Shown: positions 42,804-51,191 of the stretch, piece by piece
Position numbering within the stretch: position 1 is the first letter of the stretch
Layout of the letters: every line of letters starts with the position of its first letter
From: Jejubacter sp036620675
GTDB taxonomy: Bacteria > Pseudomonadota > Gammaproteobacteria > Enterobacterales > Enterobacteriaceae
Assembly (NCBI GenBank): GCA_036620675.1
Contig: JAZHEE010000003.1
Direction: 5' to 3' (one strand)
Length of the DNA: 64,000 bases
The notes under the pieces: generated by a model
What the model was told of the DNA's origin: nothing
Database searches by the model: none
What the model saw: the letters and a program-made list of their open reading frames with translations, nothing else
Made by a program: the position numbers and the translations under genes

Positions 42804-45026
42804 TTATCGGAAGTTGATATTGCGGTCGCTGGTCATACTGTAAAGTTCGAACTTGCGGCCCAGCATCTGGCCACCGTCGCGGGTAAGCGGTTGCCAGCCC
42901 ACCAGCGCGCGACTACGGGTCGCCCCTGACGAGAAGAGATCCAGAGGAACGGAAACGTAGACCCCTTTGGTGAACTCCCCTTCCCCGTACTCTTCAGACG
43001 AGGCATTGGTGATAGTGGCATAGCCGCCCACCACGATGCCGCTGTCGAAGTGTTTAGAGATATCCAGGGTTCCCCCTTTATCCCCCGCGAGGTACTGACC
43101 TACGCTTGCCTTAACCAGTACGCCATCGACAAACGGCGGCGTCCAGTAAGCGGTCAGGTGGCCGGTCTTAACGCTGTAGTCGGTAAACTTCATCATATCC
43201 TGAGAGCTGCGCCAGTCACGCTGCTTCACATAGTTGGCATTCAGTCCCACCGCCCAGTTACTGTCGAGCGGACGGTACAGCACCTCGGCGCCCGCGCCGC
43301 CAAACATGGTTTCCAGATAACCGGCATAGGCCTGTCCGTACCAGCCTTTACCCAGATACTGGAAGTAGTTAGCCTGCAGATCGTTCACATAGACATCATT
43401 CTGAACATATTCACGTACGTGAGTACGCACCCGCGGCAGATGCGTATCGCTCGGCGGCCTGGTGTAGTTAAACTTGTCATAGTTGTTTTTGATATTGGCG
43501 AACAGACTTCCGCTGGTCAGCAGGTGATCGGTGAGCCACAGATCGGCGGATCCCCTGATACCCAACTGGTACATATAGAAGCTTTCCGCACCGCCGAAGG
43601 ACTGACTCAGAACCGGATCGATCGAATAGCTAAAGCGCGGTTTTTCCAGATACCAGCCCTGCTCGGTGCTTTCCGGCACCACCGGATCTACCCGGCGTTG
43701 AGCCAGCGGGGTTTCATGACCCAGAGGCTCTCCTTCCAGGTGGCGGCGCAGGCTGTCGACGTCCGTTTCGGTCGTCACCTGCGGCATGGCGACCCGGCTT
43801 TCGGTGACGCGGATCTTATTAATCCCTTCCGGCAAATCGTTCATGACAATACGGTTAGCGCGATCGATCCCCTCACGCGAATCCCGGTATTTCACCTGAT
43901 CGCCGGTAACATAAAGAGTATCCCCTTTTGTCTGGATCTGCGGGTTGGTCAGACCGGCATTATATTTCAGCTGGGTCAGCTGATTGCCCACCACGCTGTG
44001 CTGCAGGATCTTATCCTGAGGCTCGGGCCGGTATTCCGGTTTACGGTTATCGGCGTAGTGCGGTTTGAGATCGTTAAAATTGGTTCGCAGCGTAAAACCG
44101 AACATAAAGGTGTTGCCGCGCTCATAGCTGAGGTTCACATCGGCCCAGTCGGTTACCCGATAGATGGCGCCAACGTTAAAATTGCTACGCTGTTCGAGCC
44201 GTCCGGCGTAATCACCGCTGTAGTCGTTGCCTTCATATTCCAGCTTCAGACGCAACGGCTGCCAGGGGGTTTGATATTCGATACCGCCGAAGATCGACGC
44301 AGGGCCGTGGAACATATCGCCGAAGTCAAACGAACCTGCTTTCTTGTTGCTGTTATCACGATAGCAATATTTATCGCTGTAGCTACAGAACGGGTTGGTA
44401 ACGTTGCCGGCGGTTCCCAGATAGCCCCAGCCGATCCCCAGCGAGAAATCGAAAGGCCCCCACGCCTTGCTCGCCACCAGATATTCGCTGTCGAACAGAC
44501 CGGTACCGCCAAGGTCGCGTATCCCAACGGCCACCTGCGGTGTCCAGTAACCTTCTTCCCACAGCCGCAGTTTCACGTCGAACGACTTATCTTTATAAGT
44601 CTGATCGCCAGAGAAAGACTCCACATCACTGTACTTACGGGTACGAACGTCGGTATAGCGCAGCGTGGTTTCCAGCCAGGGCATTAACTGCACCGAAGCC
44701 GAATAGAAGCGGTACTGGTCATTATCGCGATAATTAAGGCTGAACTCTCCGTCGCGCGCCATGCGCGCGGTAGGCGTCTGTAACAGGCCCACGCCGCCGA
44801 AGTCAGACTGGGAGGGGCCGATGGGCGCCGGGTAGCTCTCCGCCTGACAGGCGGAAGAAACAGCCAGCGCCAGTAAACTATACCCTAAGTAATTCAGGTT
44901 GCGGGAAGGCGGCAAGTTCGCGAATCCCCGGGAGCATAGCCGTACTATGTGAGCGGGGCGAGCGAATGCAGCCAACGCACCAGCAGCCTGAAGTACGACG
45001 GGTATATAGAGATAACGTTTCTTCAT
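42804..45026 (-). CDS. yjbH: YjbH, outer-membrane exopolysaccharide protein with an ERIC-encoded insertion
   Basis: Outer-membrane porin-like protein of the Rcs-controlled yjbEFGH exopolysaccharide operon, 740 residues (E. coli 698). The mature part begins ESYPAPIGPSQSDFGGVGLL and is fully collinear with E. coli. The 42 extra residues (about 8-49) are encoded by an ERIC element inside the signal-peptide region. MKKRYLY comes before it and SLLALAVSSACQA after, and together these rebuild a normal signal peptide. The ATG at 45026 overlaps the yjbG stop by one base; a TTG one codon upstream is unlikely. Whether export still works is unknown. Confidence 0.93.
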   Translation of the reverse strand: MKKRYLYIPVVLQAAGALAAFARPAHIVRLCSRGFANLPPSRNLNYLGYSLLALAVSSACQAESYPAPIGPSQSDFGGVGLLQTPTARMARDGEFSLNYRDNDQYRFYSASVQLMPWLETTLRYTDVRTRKYSDVESFSGDQTYKDKSFDVKLRLWEEGYWTPQVAVGIRDLGGTGLFDSEYLVASKAWGPFDFSLGIGWGYLGTAGNVTNPFCSYSDKYCYRDNSNKKAGSFDFGDMFHGPASIFGGIEYQTPWQPLRLKLEYEGNDYSGDYAGRLEQRSNFNVGAIYRVTDWADVNLSYERGNTFMFGFTLRTNFNDLKPHYADNRKPEYRPEPQDKILQHSVVGNQLTQLKYNAGLTNPQIQTKGDTLYVTGDQVKYRDSREGIDRANRIVMNDLPEGINKIRVTESRVAMPQVTTETDVDSLRRHLEGEPLGHETPLAQRRVDPVVPESTEQGWYLEKPRFSYSIDPVLSQSFGGAESFYMYQLGIRGSADLWLTDHLLTSGSLFANIKNNYDKFNYTRPPSDTHLPRVRTHVREYVQNDVYVNDLQANYFQYLGKGWYGQAYAGYLETMFGGAGAEVLYRPLDSNWAVGLNANYVKQRDWRSSQDMMKFTDYSVKTGHLTAYWTPPFVDGVLVKASVGQYLAGDKGGTLDISKHFDSGIVVGGYATITNASSEEYGEGEFTKGVYVSVPLDLFSSGATRSRALVGWQPLTRDGGQMLGRKFELYSMTSDRNINFR
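44879..45006. repeat. ERIC element inside the yjbH coding sequence
   Basis: Complete ERIC/IRU of 128 bp with ends TATACCC and GGGTATA and the core CCCCGGGAGCATAGC...TGTGAGCGGGG. An extra TA at 45007-45008 fits insertion at a TA dinucleotide. If the original site read CTC-TATA-GTTTA, the net gain is 126 bp, exactly 42 codons, with no stop in the yjbH frame. Confidence 0.95.
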
Positions 45027-45763
45027 CAATCCGGTATCCGATGGGTCAGAGAGTGGAGAATCTGCTCATTCAGGCCGTCCCAGGCGGAAGAGAACATATG
45101 ATCGGCAAAACCGACGAAGATGATGCTGCCAGGCATAGGCTCGACGTGGCGCTTGTTCCAGTAAGCCACCGGTGCCTTCACCGTTTTACCATCGGGATAG
45201 ACCACCCAGGCATAGCTGCGATCGCCGCCACTGAGCGTACTTTCATCATCAAGATACTCAGCAACCGAACGTCCCGGTGCGAAAGTCTTCTTACCTGGAG
45301 CGCTCACCAACCCCATCACCGTCACGGTGGTGGGCTTCTGGCCGACCCATAGCGAATACTCTCCTTGCAGCGGCGGATTACTTTCAGGGTTCACCCGCAC
45401 CCGATCCGGATCGAGATTAACCAGCTGGCGTCCGGTGACCCGGATAGCCTGAAGCTGGGTGCGCAGGCCGTTAATCGCCGCGCCTTCATCGCCGCCGCGC
45501 TCGGTGGCGAGCGCCGCCAGACGCGCCAGCAGCTTCTGATGCTGCTGTTCGGCAACCGCCGTTGACTGAGGTTCGCTAATCACAGTGCCCGGCCACCAGC
45601 TGTGCGCCAGGGCGGGCTGGGTCACCAGATCGGCAAGACGTTCGGCGCCGCTCACAGTTAACGGATCTGCTGAATTCCCGGGATAGACGGTAATGGTGCC
45701 AGCGGCACAGGCGCCACCGGCAAAGGTCAGTATCAGCGAAGCGAGGATTAGCTTTGTTGTCAT
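45026..45763 (-). CDS. yjbG: YjbG, periplasmic exopolysaccharide-operon protein
   Basis: Periplasmic protein of 245 residues, as in E. coli, in the polysaccharide operon yjbEFGH (capsule-biosynthesis GfcC-like family). Signal peptide: MTTKLILASLILTFAGGACAAG, with cleavage after ACA. The mature part has GfcC-like features such as VMGLVSAPGKKTF and a C-terminal SAWDGLNEQILHSLTHRIPD. Its start abuts the yjbF stop and its stop overlaps yjbH, so the three genes are translationally coupled. Confidence 0.94.
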   Translation of the reverse strand: MTTKLILASLILTFAGGACAAGTITVYPGNSADPLTVSGAERLADLVTQPALAHSWWPGTVISEPQSTAVAEQQHQKLLARLAALATERGGDEGAAINGLRTQLQAIRVTGRQLVNLDPDRVRVNPESNPPLQGEYSLWVGQKPTTVTVMGLVSAPGKKTFAPGRSVAEYLDDESTLSGGDRSYAWVVYPDGKTVKAPVAYWNKRHVEPMPGSIIFVGFADHMFSSAWDGLNEQILHSLTHRIPD

Positions 45764-46392
45764 TATTTCGCCGCCTTCAACAGAATGGTGGTAATCGGGT
45801 AGTATCCAGGGCCGAGGTACTGCTTCGTTTTACGGATATAGCCCTCTTCATCCACCCAGTAACGGTTATGCCAGCTGCCGGCCTCGGAGCTCACCTTTTC
45901 ATCCAGGACGCGTACCGGCGTGACATCGCTGCCGACTTCCAGTGAATCCTTGCCGTCCCAGTGGAAGGTGGAGCGCAGCGTGGCGTTGCGAATCTGCTGG
46001 TGTTCCGTCCAGCTGGCCTGCCGTGTCCAGGTTGCACCATCGACAATCTGATTCGCTTTAGTCAGCGGGTCCTGCTGCAGGTTAGTGACTTCCAGCAGGT
46101 TGTCGCCCAGACCTACGGTTTTCACCAGACGGTCGTGCTGCGTCACCAGAGTCGCATGATCCTGGGTTACCCATTTGTGTTGCCCGTTTTCTGAAAATGC
46201 CAGAACCACAAAGATCTGAGGCCCGTCATTCAGCCGGACATACTGGCTGGCATAGGGCATGTTCTGGATCTCATCGTCGCTGAGTTGTACGCCATCAGTG
46301 CCAAAAAATCGGTTCCAGAGTGACGAAACAGGAGAGGTGTTAGAACAGGCCTGCAGAAACAGGCACATCATCACAATAGCAAGTCGCTGCAC
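45763..46392 (-). CDS. yjbF: YjbF, exopolysaccharide-operon lipoprotein
   Basis: Lipoprotein of 209 residues (E. coli 212), GfcB-like. The lipobox LQAC places the lipidated cysteine at residue 16 (MQRLAIVMMCLFLQAC). The mature part contains RLNDGPQIFVVLAFSENGQ and ends LGPGYYPITTILLKAAK. It probably lies at the outer membrane with YjbH. An intercistronic hairpin separates it from yjbE. Confidence 0.94.
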   Translation of the reverse strand: MQRLAIVMMCLFLQACSNTSPVSSLWNRFFGTDGVQLSDDEIQNMPYASQYVRLNDGPQIFVVLAFSENGQHKWVTQDHATLVTQHDRLVKTVGLGDNLLEVTNLQQDPLTKANQIVDGATWTRQASWTEHQQIRNATLRSTFHWDGKDSLEVGSDVTPVRVLDEKVSSEAGSWHNRYWVDEEGYIRKTKQYLGPGYYPITTILLKAAK

Positions 46393-46412
46393 GACATTTC
46401 CCCGAATTCAAA

Positions 46413-46436
46413 ATAACCACACCGCAGTGTGGTTAT
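46413..46436 (-). terminator. Intercistronic hairpin between yjbE and yjbF
   Basis: ATAACCACAC and GTGTGGTTAT form a perfect 10-bp stem with a 4-base loop; on the leftward strand TTTT follows. It may attenuate transcription into yjbFGH and favour yjbE expression. Confidence 0.6.
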
Positions 46437-46459
46437 GGTTAAAACCTCAGTAAAAATTA

Positions 46460-46726
46460 CTAAGGGGTGGTGCTGGTCGTAGTGGTTGTGGAGGTTGAGG
46501 TCGTGGTGGTAGTGCCGGTATTGGCGCCATCACTTCCCCCAACTGCGGCAAGCGCAGTCCCGACCACAGACCCTACTGCGCTGGATCCTGTCGCTGTTGA
46601 ACTCCCCACGGAGGCAGAGTTCGCGGCGGTGCCAGCCGCTTCGCCGCTGGTCAAAGGACCAGCGGTAGCGGTGCCAGCAGACGCCAGCGCCAGTACGGCC
46701 ATTGCGCCATAAAGGACTTTCTTCAT
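46460..46726 (-). CDS. yjbE: YjbE, small secreted Gly/Ser/Thr-rich protein
   Basis: First gene of the Rcs-controlled exopolysaccharide operon, 88 residues (E. coli about 80). A signal peptide ends at TATA-GPL (about residue 22). The mature part is low-complexity: Ala/Ser/Gly-rich repeats (GSSTATGSSAVGS) and a tail of almost only Thr and Ser (from about residue 70). The Thr/Ser tail is several residues longer than in E. coli and its codons are repetitive, so slippage could change its length. AAGGGAAA precedes the ATG. Confidence 0.9.
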   Translation of the reverse strand: MKKVLYGAMAVLALASAGTATAGPLTSGEAAGTAANSASVGSSTATGSSAVGSVVGTALAAVGGSDGANTGTTTTTSTSTTTTTSTTP

Positions 46727-46989
46727 AACAATTTCCCTTCATTGAATGAATGGAGATTTACCTGAAAAAGATTTCAGGCGTTCCCGAGTATACACAATAA
46801 GCGGGAACTGTTTCCGGCTGTGGGAAATAACGAGAAGGTTTTAGGATTAATAGCGGAAATATAGATAATACAATTATATATATTATAATAATCCATTTAA
46901 AATCAACATCATAGATAGAAACAAAAGGTTATAGCAAAGCCGAAACCTCGGGAAATAAACCGGAATAACCATCCGGCCTTTAGTGATTT

Positions 46990-47003
46990 TAGGATTAACC
47001 TGA
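46990..47003. promoter_or_regulatory. RcsB-type box upstream of yjbEFGH
   Basis: TAGGATTAACCTGA matches the RcsB consensus KMRGAWTMWYCTGS at 13 of 14 positions. It lies about 265 bp before yjbE. Rcs activation of this operon is known in E. coli. Confidence 0.65.
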
Positions 47004-47049
47004 GAGAGCAACTTCTCCTTATATATGCAAACAACTGGATTTCTCCGAT

Positions 47050-47075
47050 AAAAAATGCCGGCGCACAGCCGGCAT
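47050..47075 (-). terminator. pgi terminator
   Basis: ATGCCGGC-TGTGC-GCCGGCAT followed by TTTTTAT on the leftward strand. Confidence 0.92.
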
Positions 47076-47142
47076 AATTAAAATATATCCCCTGGGGTAT
47101 TCCAGGTCTGACGGTTCTATTAAGACCGTCCTTAATGGGCTA

Positions 47143-48792
47143 TTAACTACGCCATGCTTTATAGCGGTTAATCAGGCCATTAGTGGAGCTATCATGACTG
47201 CTCACCTCACTGCCGTCGGACAGTTCGGGCAGAATGCGGTTAGCCAGCTGTTTGCCAAGCTCCACTCCCCACTGGTCAAAGGTGAAGATATTGAGAATCG
47301 CCCCCTGAGTGAAGATCTTATGCTCATAGAGCGCGATCAGCGCCCCCAGGCTGAACGGCGTAATTTCACGTACCAGGATGGAGTTGGTCGGACGGTTACC
47401 TTCAAACACTTTGAACGGGACTACATGCTCCAGTTGAGCCGGATCCTTGCCCTGGTCACGGAATTCTTGCTCGACCACTTCGCGCGATTTGCCAAAGGCC
47501 AGCGCTTCGGTCTGAGCGAAGAAGTTAGAAAGCAGCTTCGGATGATGATCCGAAAGCGGATTGTGGCTGATGGCCGGTGCGATAAAGTCACAGGGAACCA
47601 GCTTGGTGCCCTGGTGAATCAGCTGGTAGAAAGCATGCTGGCCATTGGTGCCCGGTTCGCCCCAGATAATCGGCCCGGTCTGGTAATCCACCGGCTTACC
47701 GGTACGGTCAACGTACTTACCATTGGATTCCATATTGCCCTGCTGGAAGTAAGCAGCGAACCTATGCATATACTGGTCATAAGGCAGAATCGCTTCCGTT
47801 TCGGTGCCAAAGAAGTTGTTGTACCAGATACCGATCAGCGCCAGCAGCACCGGCAGGTTTTTCTCGGCAGGCGTGGTGGAGAAGTGCTTATCCATAGCGT
47901 GCGCGCCGGAAAGCAGCTGTACGAAGTTGTCATAACCAACGGAAAGCACTATCGACAAACCGATAGCAGACCACAGAGAGTAGCGGCCGCCGACCCAGTC
48001 CCAGAATTCGAACATATTGGCGGTATCGATGCCAAATTCACCAACCGCTTTCGCATTGGTCGACAGCGCTGCAAAGTGTTTCGCCACATGCTTTTCGTCG
48101 CCCGCACTCTTCAGGAACCAGTCGCGCGCGCTGTGGGCGTTGGTCATGGTTTCCTGGGTGGTGAAAGTTTTGGAGGCCACCAGGAACAGCGTAGTTTCCG
48201 GGGTGACGCTCTTCAGCACTTCGGCAATGTGGGTGCCGTCGACGTTAGAGACGAAGTGCATGTTCAGGTGATTTTTATAGGGGCGCAGCGCCTCGGTCAC
48301 CATATAGGGGCCAAGGTCGGAACCGCCGATACCGATGTTGACCACATCGGTGATCGCCTTGCCGGTATAGCCTTTCCACTCACCGCCGATCACGGCTTCG
48401 GAGAATTTCTTCATCTTCTCCAGTACCGCGTTCACTTCCGGCATCACGTCTTTGCCGTCTACCAGAATCGGGGTATTGCTCCGGTTACGCAGCGCCACAT
48501 GCAGCACGGCGCGATCTTCAGTGCGATTGATCTTCTCACCGGCAAACATCGATTTAATCGCGCCTGCCAGGTCGGTTTCTTCGGCCAGAGCCAGCAGTTT
48601 GTTCAGGGTCTCTTTGGTAATGCGGTTTTTGGAATAGTCCACCAGCATCAGGTCATCGAAGGTCGCTGAAAACTGGCTAAAACGGTCTGAATCCTTAGCG
48701 AAAAGTTCGCTAATTTCGACCTCTTTCATCTCATTAAAGTGCTGTTCCAGCGCCTTCCAGGCGGCAGTCTGCGTAGGATTGATGTTTTTCAT
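47143..48792 (-). CDS. pgi: Pgi, glucose-6-phosphate isomerase
   Basis: Glycolytic isomerase interconverting glucose-6-phosphate and fructose-6-phosphate, 549 residues as in E. coli. Signature regions are NIGIGGSDLGPYMV (phosphate binding), FEFWDWVGGRYSLWSAIGLS and GEPGTNGQHAFYQLIHQGTK, with the catalytic His and Glu in conserved context. A 491-codon open frame on the other strand covers most of it but is a codon-bias shadow. Confidence 0.98.
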   Translation of the reverse strand: MKNINPTQTAAWKALEQHFNEMKEVEISELFAKDSDRFSQFSATFDDLMLVDYSKNRITKETLNKLLALAEETDLAGAIKSMFAGEKINRTEDRAVLHVALRNRSNTPILVDGKDVMPEVNAVLEKMKKFSEAVIGGEWKGYTGKAITDVVNIGIGGSDLGPYMVTEALRPYKNHLNMHFVSNVDGTHIAEVLKSVTPETTLFLVASKTFTTQETMTNAHSARDWFLKSAGDEKHVAKHFAALSTNAKAVGEFGIDTANMFEFWDWVGGRYSLWSAIGLSIVLSVGYDNFVQLLSGAHAMDKHFSTTPAEKNLPVLLALIGIWYNNFFGTETEAILPYDQYMHRFAAYFQQGNMESNGKYVDRTGKPVDYQTGPIIWGEPGTNGQHAFYQLIHQGTKLVPCDFIAPAISHNPLSDHHPKLLSNFFAQTEALAFGKSREVVEQEFRDQGKDPAQLEHVVPFKVFEGNRPTNSILVREITPFSLGALIALYEHKIFTQGAILNIFTFDQWGVELGKQLANRILPELSDGSEVSSHDSSTNGLINRYKAWRS

Positions 48793-48981
48793 AGCAATAC
48801 TCTTCTGATTTGAGAATTGTGACTGGGGTCAATTGTAGCGCCTGCTTCAGCGAATTGTGATGATTTTATGCCATAAAACCGACAGGTGTTTTTCGTCATG
48901 CAGCCCAACTATACTTGCCCGCCGTGATTGCGCCGCAATCGGCTATTTTTAAAAAGGTCCCTCCTGAGGAAGAGTCAATTT

Positions 48982-50847
48982 ATGGAACTATCTGCACCGC
49001 TTTTGCTGGTGATCATCGCTATCGCATCACTGGCTGCACAGTGGCTGGCATGGCTGACAAGGCTGCCCGCCATACTGCCGTTGCTGGTTATGGGGATTCT
49101 GCTTGGCCCGGCGAGCCACGTGCTGCAGCCAGATAGCCTGTTCGGCGATCTGCTATTTCCGCTGGTTTCGCTTTCGGTCGCCATCATCCTGTTTGAAGGC
49201 GCGCTCACCCTGCGCTTCGATGAGATCCGCGGTCTGGGAGGCGTGGTGCGTAATCTGGTCAGCATCGGCATGCTGGTGACTTTCAGCGTCGTGGGTCTGG
49301 CCTGCTGGTGGATTTTAGGTCTGCCGCCGGAGCTGGCGGCGCTGGTGGGCGCCGTTACCGTCGTAACCGGCCCTACCGTTATTGCACCACTGATGCGGGT
49401 AGTACGCCCGAATGCCGCCATTAATCAGGTGCTGCGCTGGGAGGGAATTGTGATAGACCCCGTCGGCGCCATCTTTACCCTGCTGGTGTTTGAATTCATC
49501 ACCCTGCGCCAGCAGGCGGGTTCGCTGCTACACCTGCCGGGTACCCTGGCCTGGACGGTGGGAGTGGGCCTGACCGCCGGAGCCCTCTTCGGCTGGATGC
49601 TGGGCGTCGCCCTGAAGCGCGTGTGGATACCGGGTTACCTGCAAAACTTCGGCGTGCTGGCGATTGTTCTGCTCACCTTCGGCATCTCTAATGCGCTGGC
49701 GGATGAATCAGGGTTACTGGCGGTAACGGTGATGGGCATCTGGCTTGCCAATATGCGCGATCTGGATATCAGCGATATTCTGGCGTTTAAAGAAGAGTTA
49801 TCCGCCCTGTTGATCTCGGCGCTGTTCGTGATCCTCGCTTCGCGACTGGATCTGCTGGCAATCAAAGAGATGGGCTGGCCACTGCTGGGACTGTTGCTGG
49901 TGGTGCAGTTTATCGCCCGACCGCTGTGCATTATGGCGTCAACGCCCGGCTCCGCCCTCTCCTGGCGGGATCGGGCGCTGCTGTGCTGGATAGCGCCACG
50001 CGGCATCGTTGCCGCCGCGGTAGGGTCTCTGTTTGCGTTGACCCTGCAACGCAATGGCTATCAGGGCGCGGATCGCCTGGTGACGGTGGTGTTCGCCATC
50101 ATCATCGGAACCGTGGTTCTGCAAAGCCTGACCAGCGCCTGGCTGGCGCGACTGCTGCGGGTGCAGCAGAGCAAGCCTAAAGGCGTAATGATCATCGGCG
50201 CTAACGCCGTCGCCCGCACCCTGGCGAAGGCGCTCATCAAACAGAATATCCCGGTGCTGGTCACCGATAACAGTTGGGAATATTACCGCCAGGCCCGTAT
50301 GGAAGGGCTATCGGCCTATTACGGCAACGCCTGGTCCGAACATGCGGAAAACTATCTCGATCTAAGCGGCACCGCCCAGGTGCTGGCGCTGTCGCCCAAC
50401 CGCCACCAGAACGCCCTGGCGGTCTACCACTTCAGCCATCTGTTTGGCGACGAGCGGGTATGGGCTATTCGTTCCGGTTCAACGTTGAAGGGGCGCAGCA
50501 GCAGTAGCGAAAGCGCGCGCTTTCGCCGCAACGAACGGCTGTTTAGCGAGGAGGTCACCTGGAGTCGCCTGAGCAGCCTGCTCTCTAAAGGCGCGGTAGT
50601 GAAAGCGACTCGCCTTAACGCTAACTTCGGCTGGCTGGAGTATCTGGAAAAACATCGCGGCATTATCCCGCTCTTCGCCCTGCGTGAAGATGGCAGCCCC
50701 ATGCCGCTTAACGGTAAAAGTTCGCCGCCGTTGCCCTGCACGCTTATCGCGCTGGTGGAGCAACCCGGCAGCGGAAACGGCGCCAGTAACGGGAAAGCCG
50801 CGCTCGCATCTGCAAATGCTGAAATATCTTCAAATTCCGGACATTGA
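48982..50847 (+). CDS. CPA1-type sodium:proton antiporter with Rossmann-like tail
   Basis: Predicted cation/proton antiporter of 621 residues, not present at this place in E. coli. About twelve spans fill residues 5-385, with the conserved VTVVTGPTVIAPLMR and the re-entrant region WEGIVIDPVGAI. From about residue 395 a TrkA-N-like Rossmann fold begins (GVMIIGANAVARTLAKAL). Its glycine motif is degenerate (G-A-N-A-V-A), so nucleotide control is uncertain. The ATG at 48982 follows GAGGAAG; the frame remains open upstream without homology. Divergent from pgi and upstream of the lysC riboswitch. Confidence 0.88.
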   Translation: MELSAPLLLVIIAIASLAAQWLAWLTRLPAILPLLVMGILLGPASHVLQPDSLFGDLLFPLVSLSVAIILFEGALTLRFDEIRGLGGVVRNLVSIGMLVTFSVVGLACWWILGLPPELAALVGAVTVVTGPTVIAPLMRVVRPNAAINQVLRWEGIVIDPVGAIFTLLVFEFITLRQQAGSLLHLPGTLAWTVGVGLTAGALFGWMLGVALKRVWIPGYLQNFGVLAIVLLTFGISNALADESGLLAVTVMGIWLANMRDLDISDILAFKEELSALLISALFVILASRLDLLAIKEMGWPLLGLLLVVQFIARPLCIMASTPGSALSWRDRALLCWIAPRGIVAAAVGSLFALTLQRNGYQGADRLVTVVFAIIIGTVVLQSLTSAWLARLLRVQQSKPKGVMIIGANAVARTLAKALIKQNIPVLVTDNSWEYYRQARMEGLSAYYGNAWSEHAENYLDLSGTAQVLALSPNRHQNALAVYHFSHLFGDERVWAIRSGSTLKGRSSSSESARFRRNERLFSEEVTWSRLSSLLSKGAVVKATRLNANFGWLEYLEKHRGIIPLFALREDGSPMPLNGKSSPPLPCTLIALVEQPGSGNGASNGKAALASANAEISSNSGH

Positions 50848-50904
50848 CAGACCAGGCGTAACAGGTTAAATCTAAACCGCTACTTACGCGATATTGCGTA
50901 AGCG

Positions 50905-51088
50905 CCAGAAGAGGTGCGTCGCCCAGGTAATGTATCCGAGGAGCCGATCCGGGGAAGATACAGGAGGGGGTGCGACGCCGAGGGAGCCCGCGTCCGGCAG
51001 CGTTGGCTTTCGACTACAGGGGCTGAATCCCCTGGGTTGTCACCCCGAAGCATCCTACCGGCTGCTTCGCAAGGTGGAGGGCTTCTGG
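50905..51088 (+). ncRNA. Lysine riboswitch (L box) of lysC
   Basis: Strong match to the E. coli lysC lysine aptamer. The P1 arms CCAGAAG (50905-50911) and CTTCTGG (51082-51088) pair. Between them lie the conserved AGAGGTGCG, CGAGGAGCC, GGGGGTGCGACGCCGAGG and GGGGCTGAATCCCCTGGG segments. A small hairpin CTTACGC/GCGTAAG precedes the aptamer. The expression platform runs from about 51089 to the ATG at 51192. Lysine binding should lower lysC expression by blocking translation start and exposing RNA to cleavage. Confidence 0.96.
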
Positions 51089-51191
51089 GTGAACCGTAGT
51101 TTTGACCACGCCACGTCTCTACGTCTGCCCCGTTTTCCGCTCCCCTTGTGACCTGGGTTTACAGATTTCGCTTCCCTGACACGAGGTATTT

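Larger units (their letters stand above)
46727..47142. other. Promoter region of yjbEFGH and pgi 3' end
   Basis: The stretch is AT-rich, especially 46855-46925. It holds the pgi terminator at its right end and an RcsB-type box at 46990-47003, with a partial copy at about 46841-46851 (TTAGGATTAAT). The yjbE leader appears long, as in E. coli. Confidence 0.6.

Noticed and set aside
43050..44687. Open frame of 545 codons opposite yjbH
   Set aside because: Antisense to a clearly identified gene. The composition is that of a reverse-complement shadow, with no start signal.
47194..48669. Long open frame (491 codons) on the plus strand opposite pgi
   Set aside because: It lies wholly antisense to pgi, has no recognisable domain, and arises from strong codon bias in the real gene.
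50894..51151. Small open frame over the lysC leader
   Set aside because: The sequence is fully explained by the lysine riboswitch; the open frame has no ribosome-binding site.
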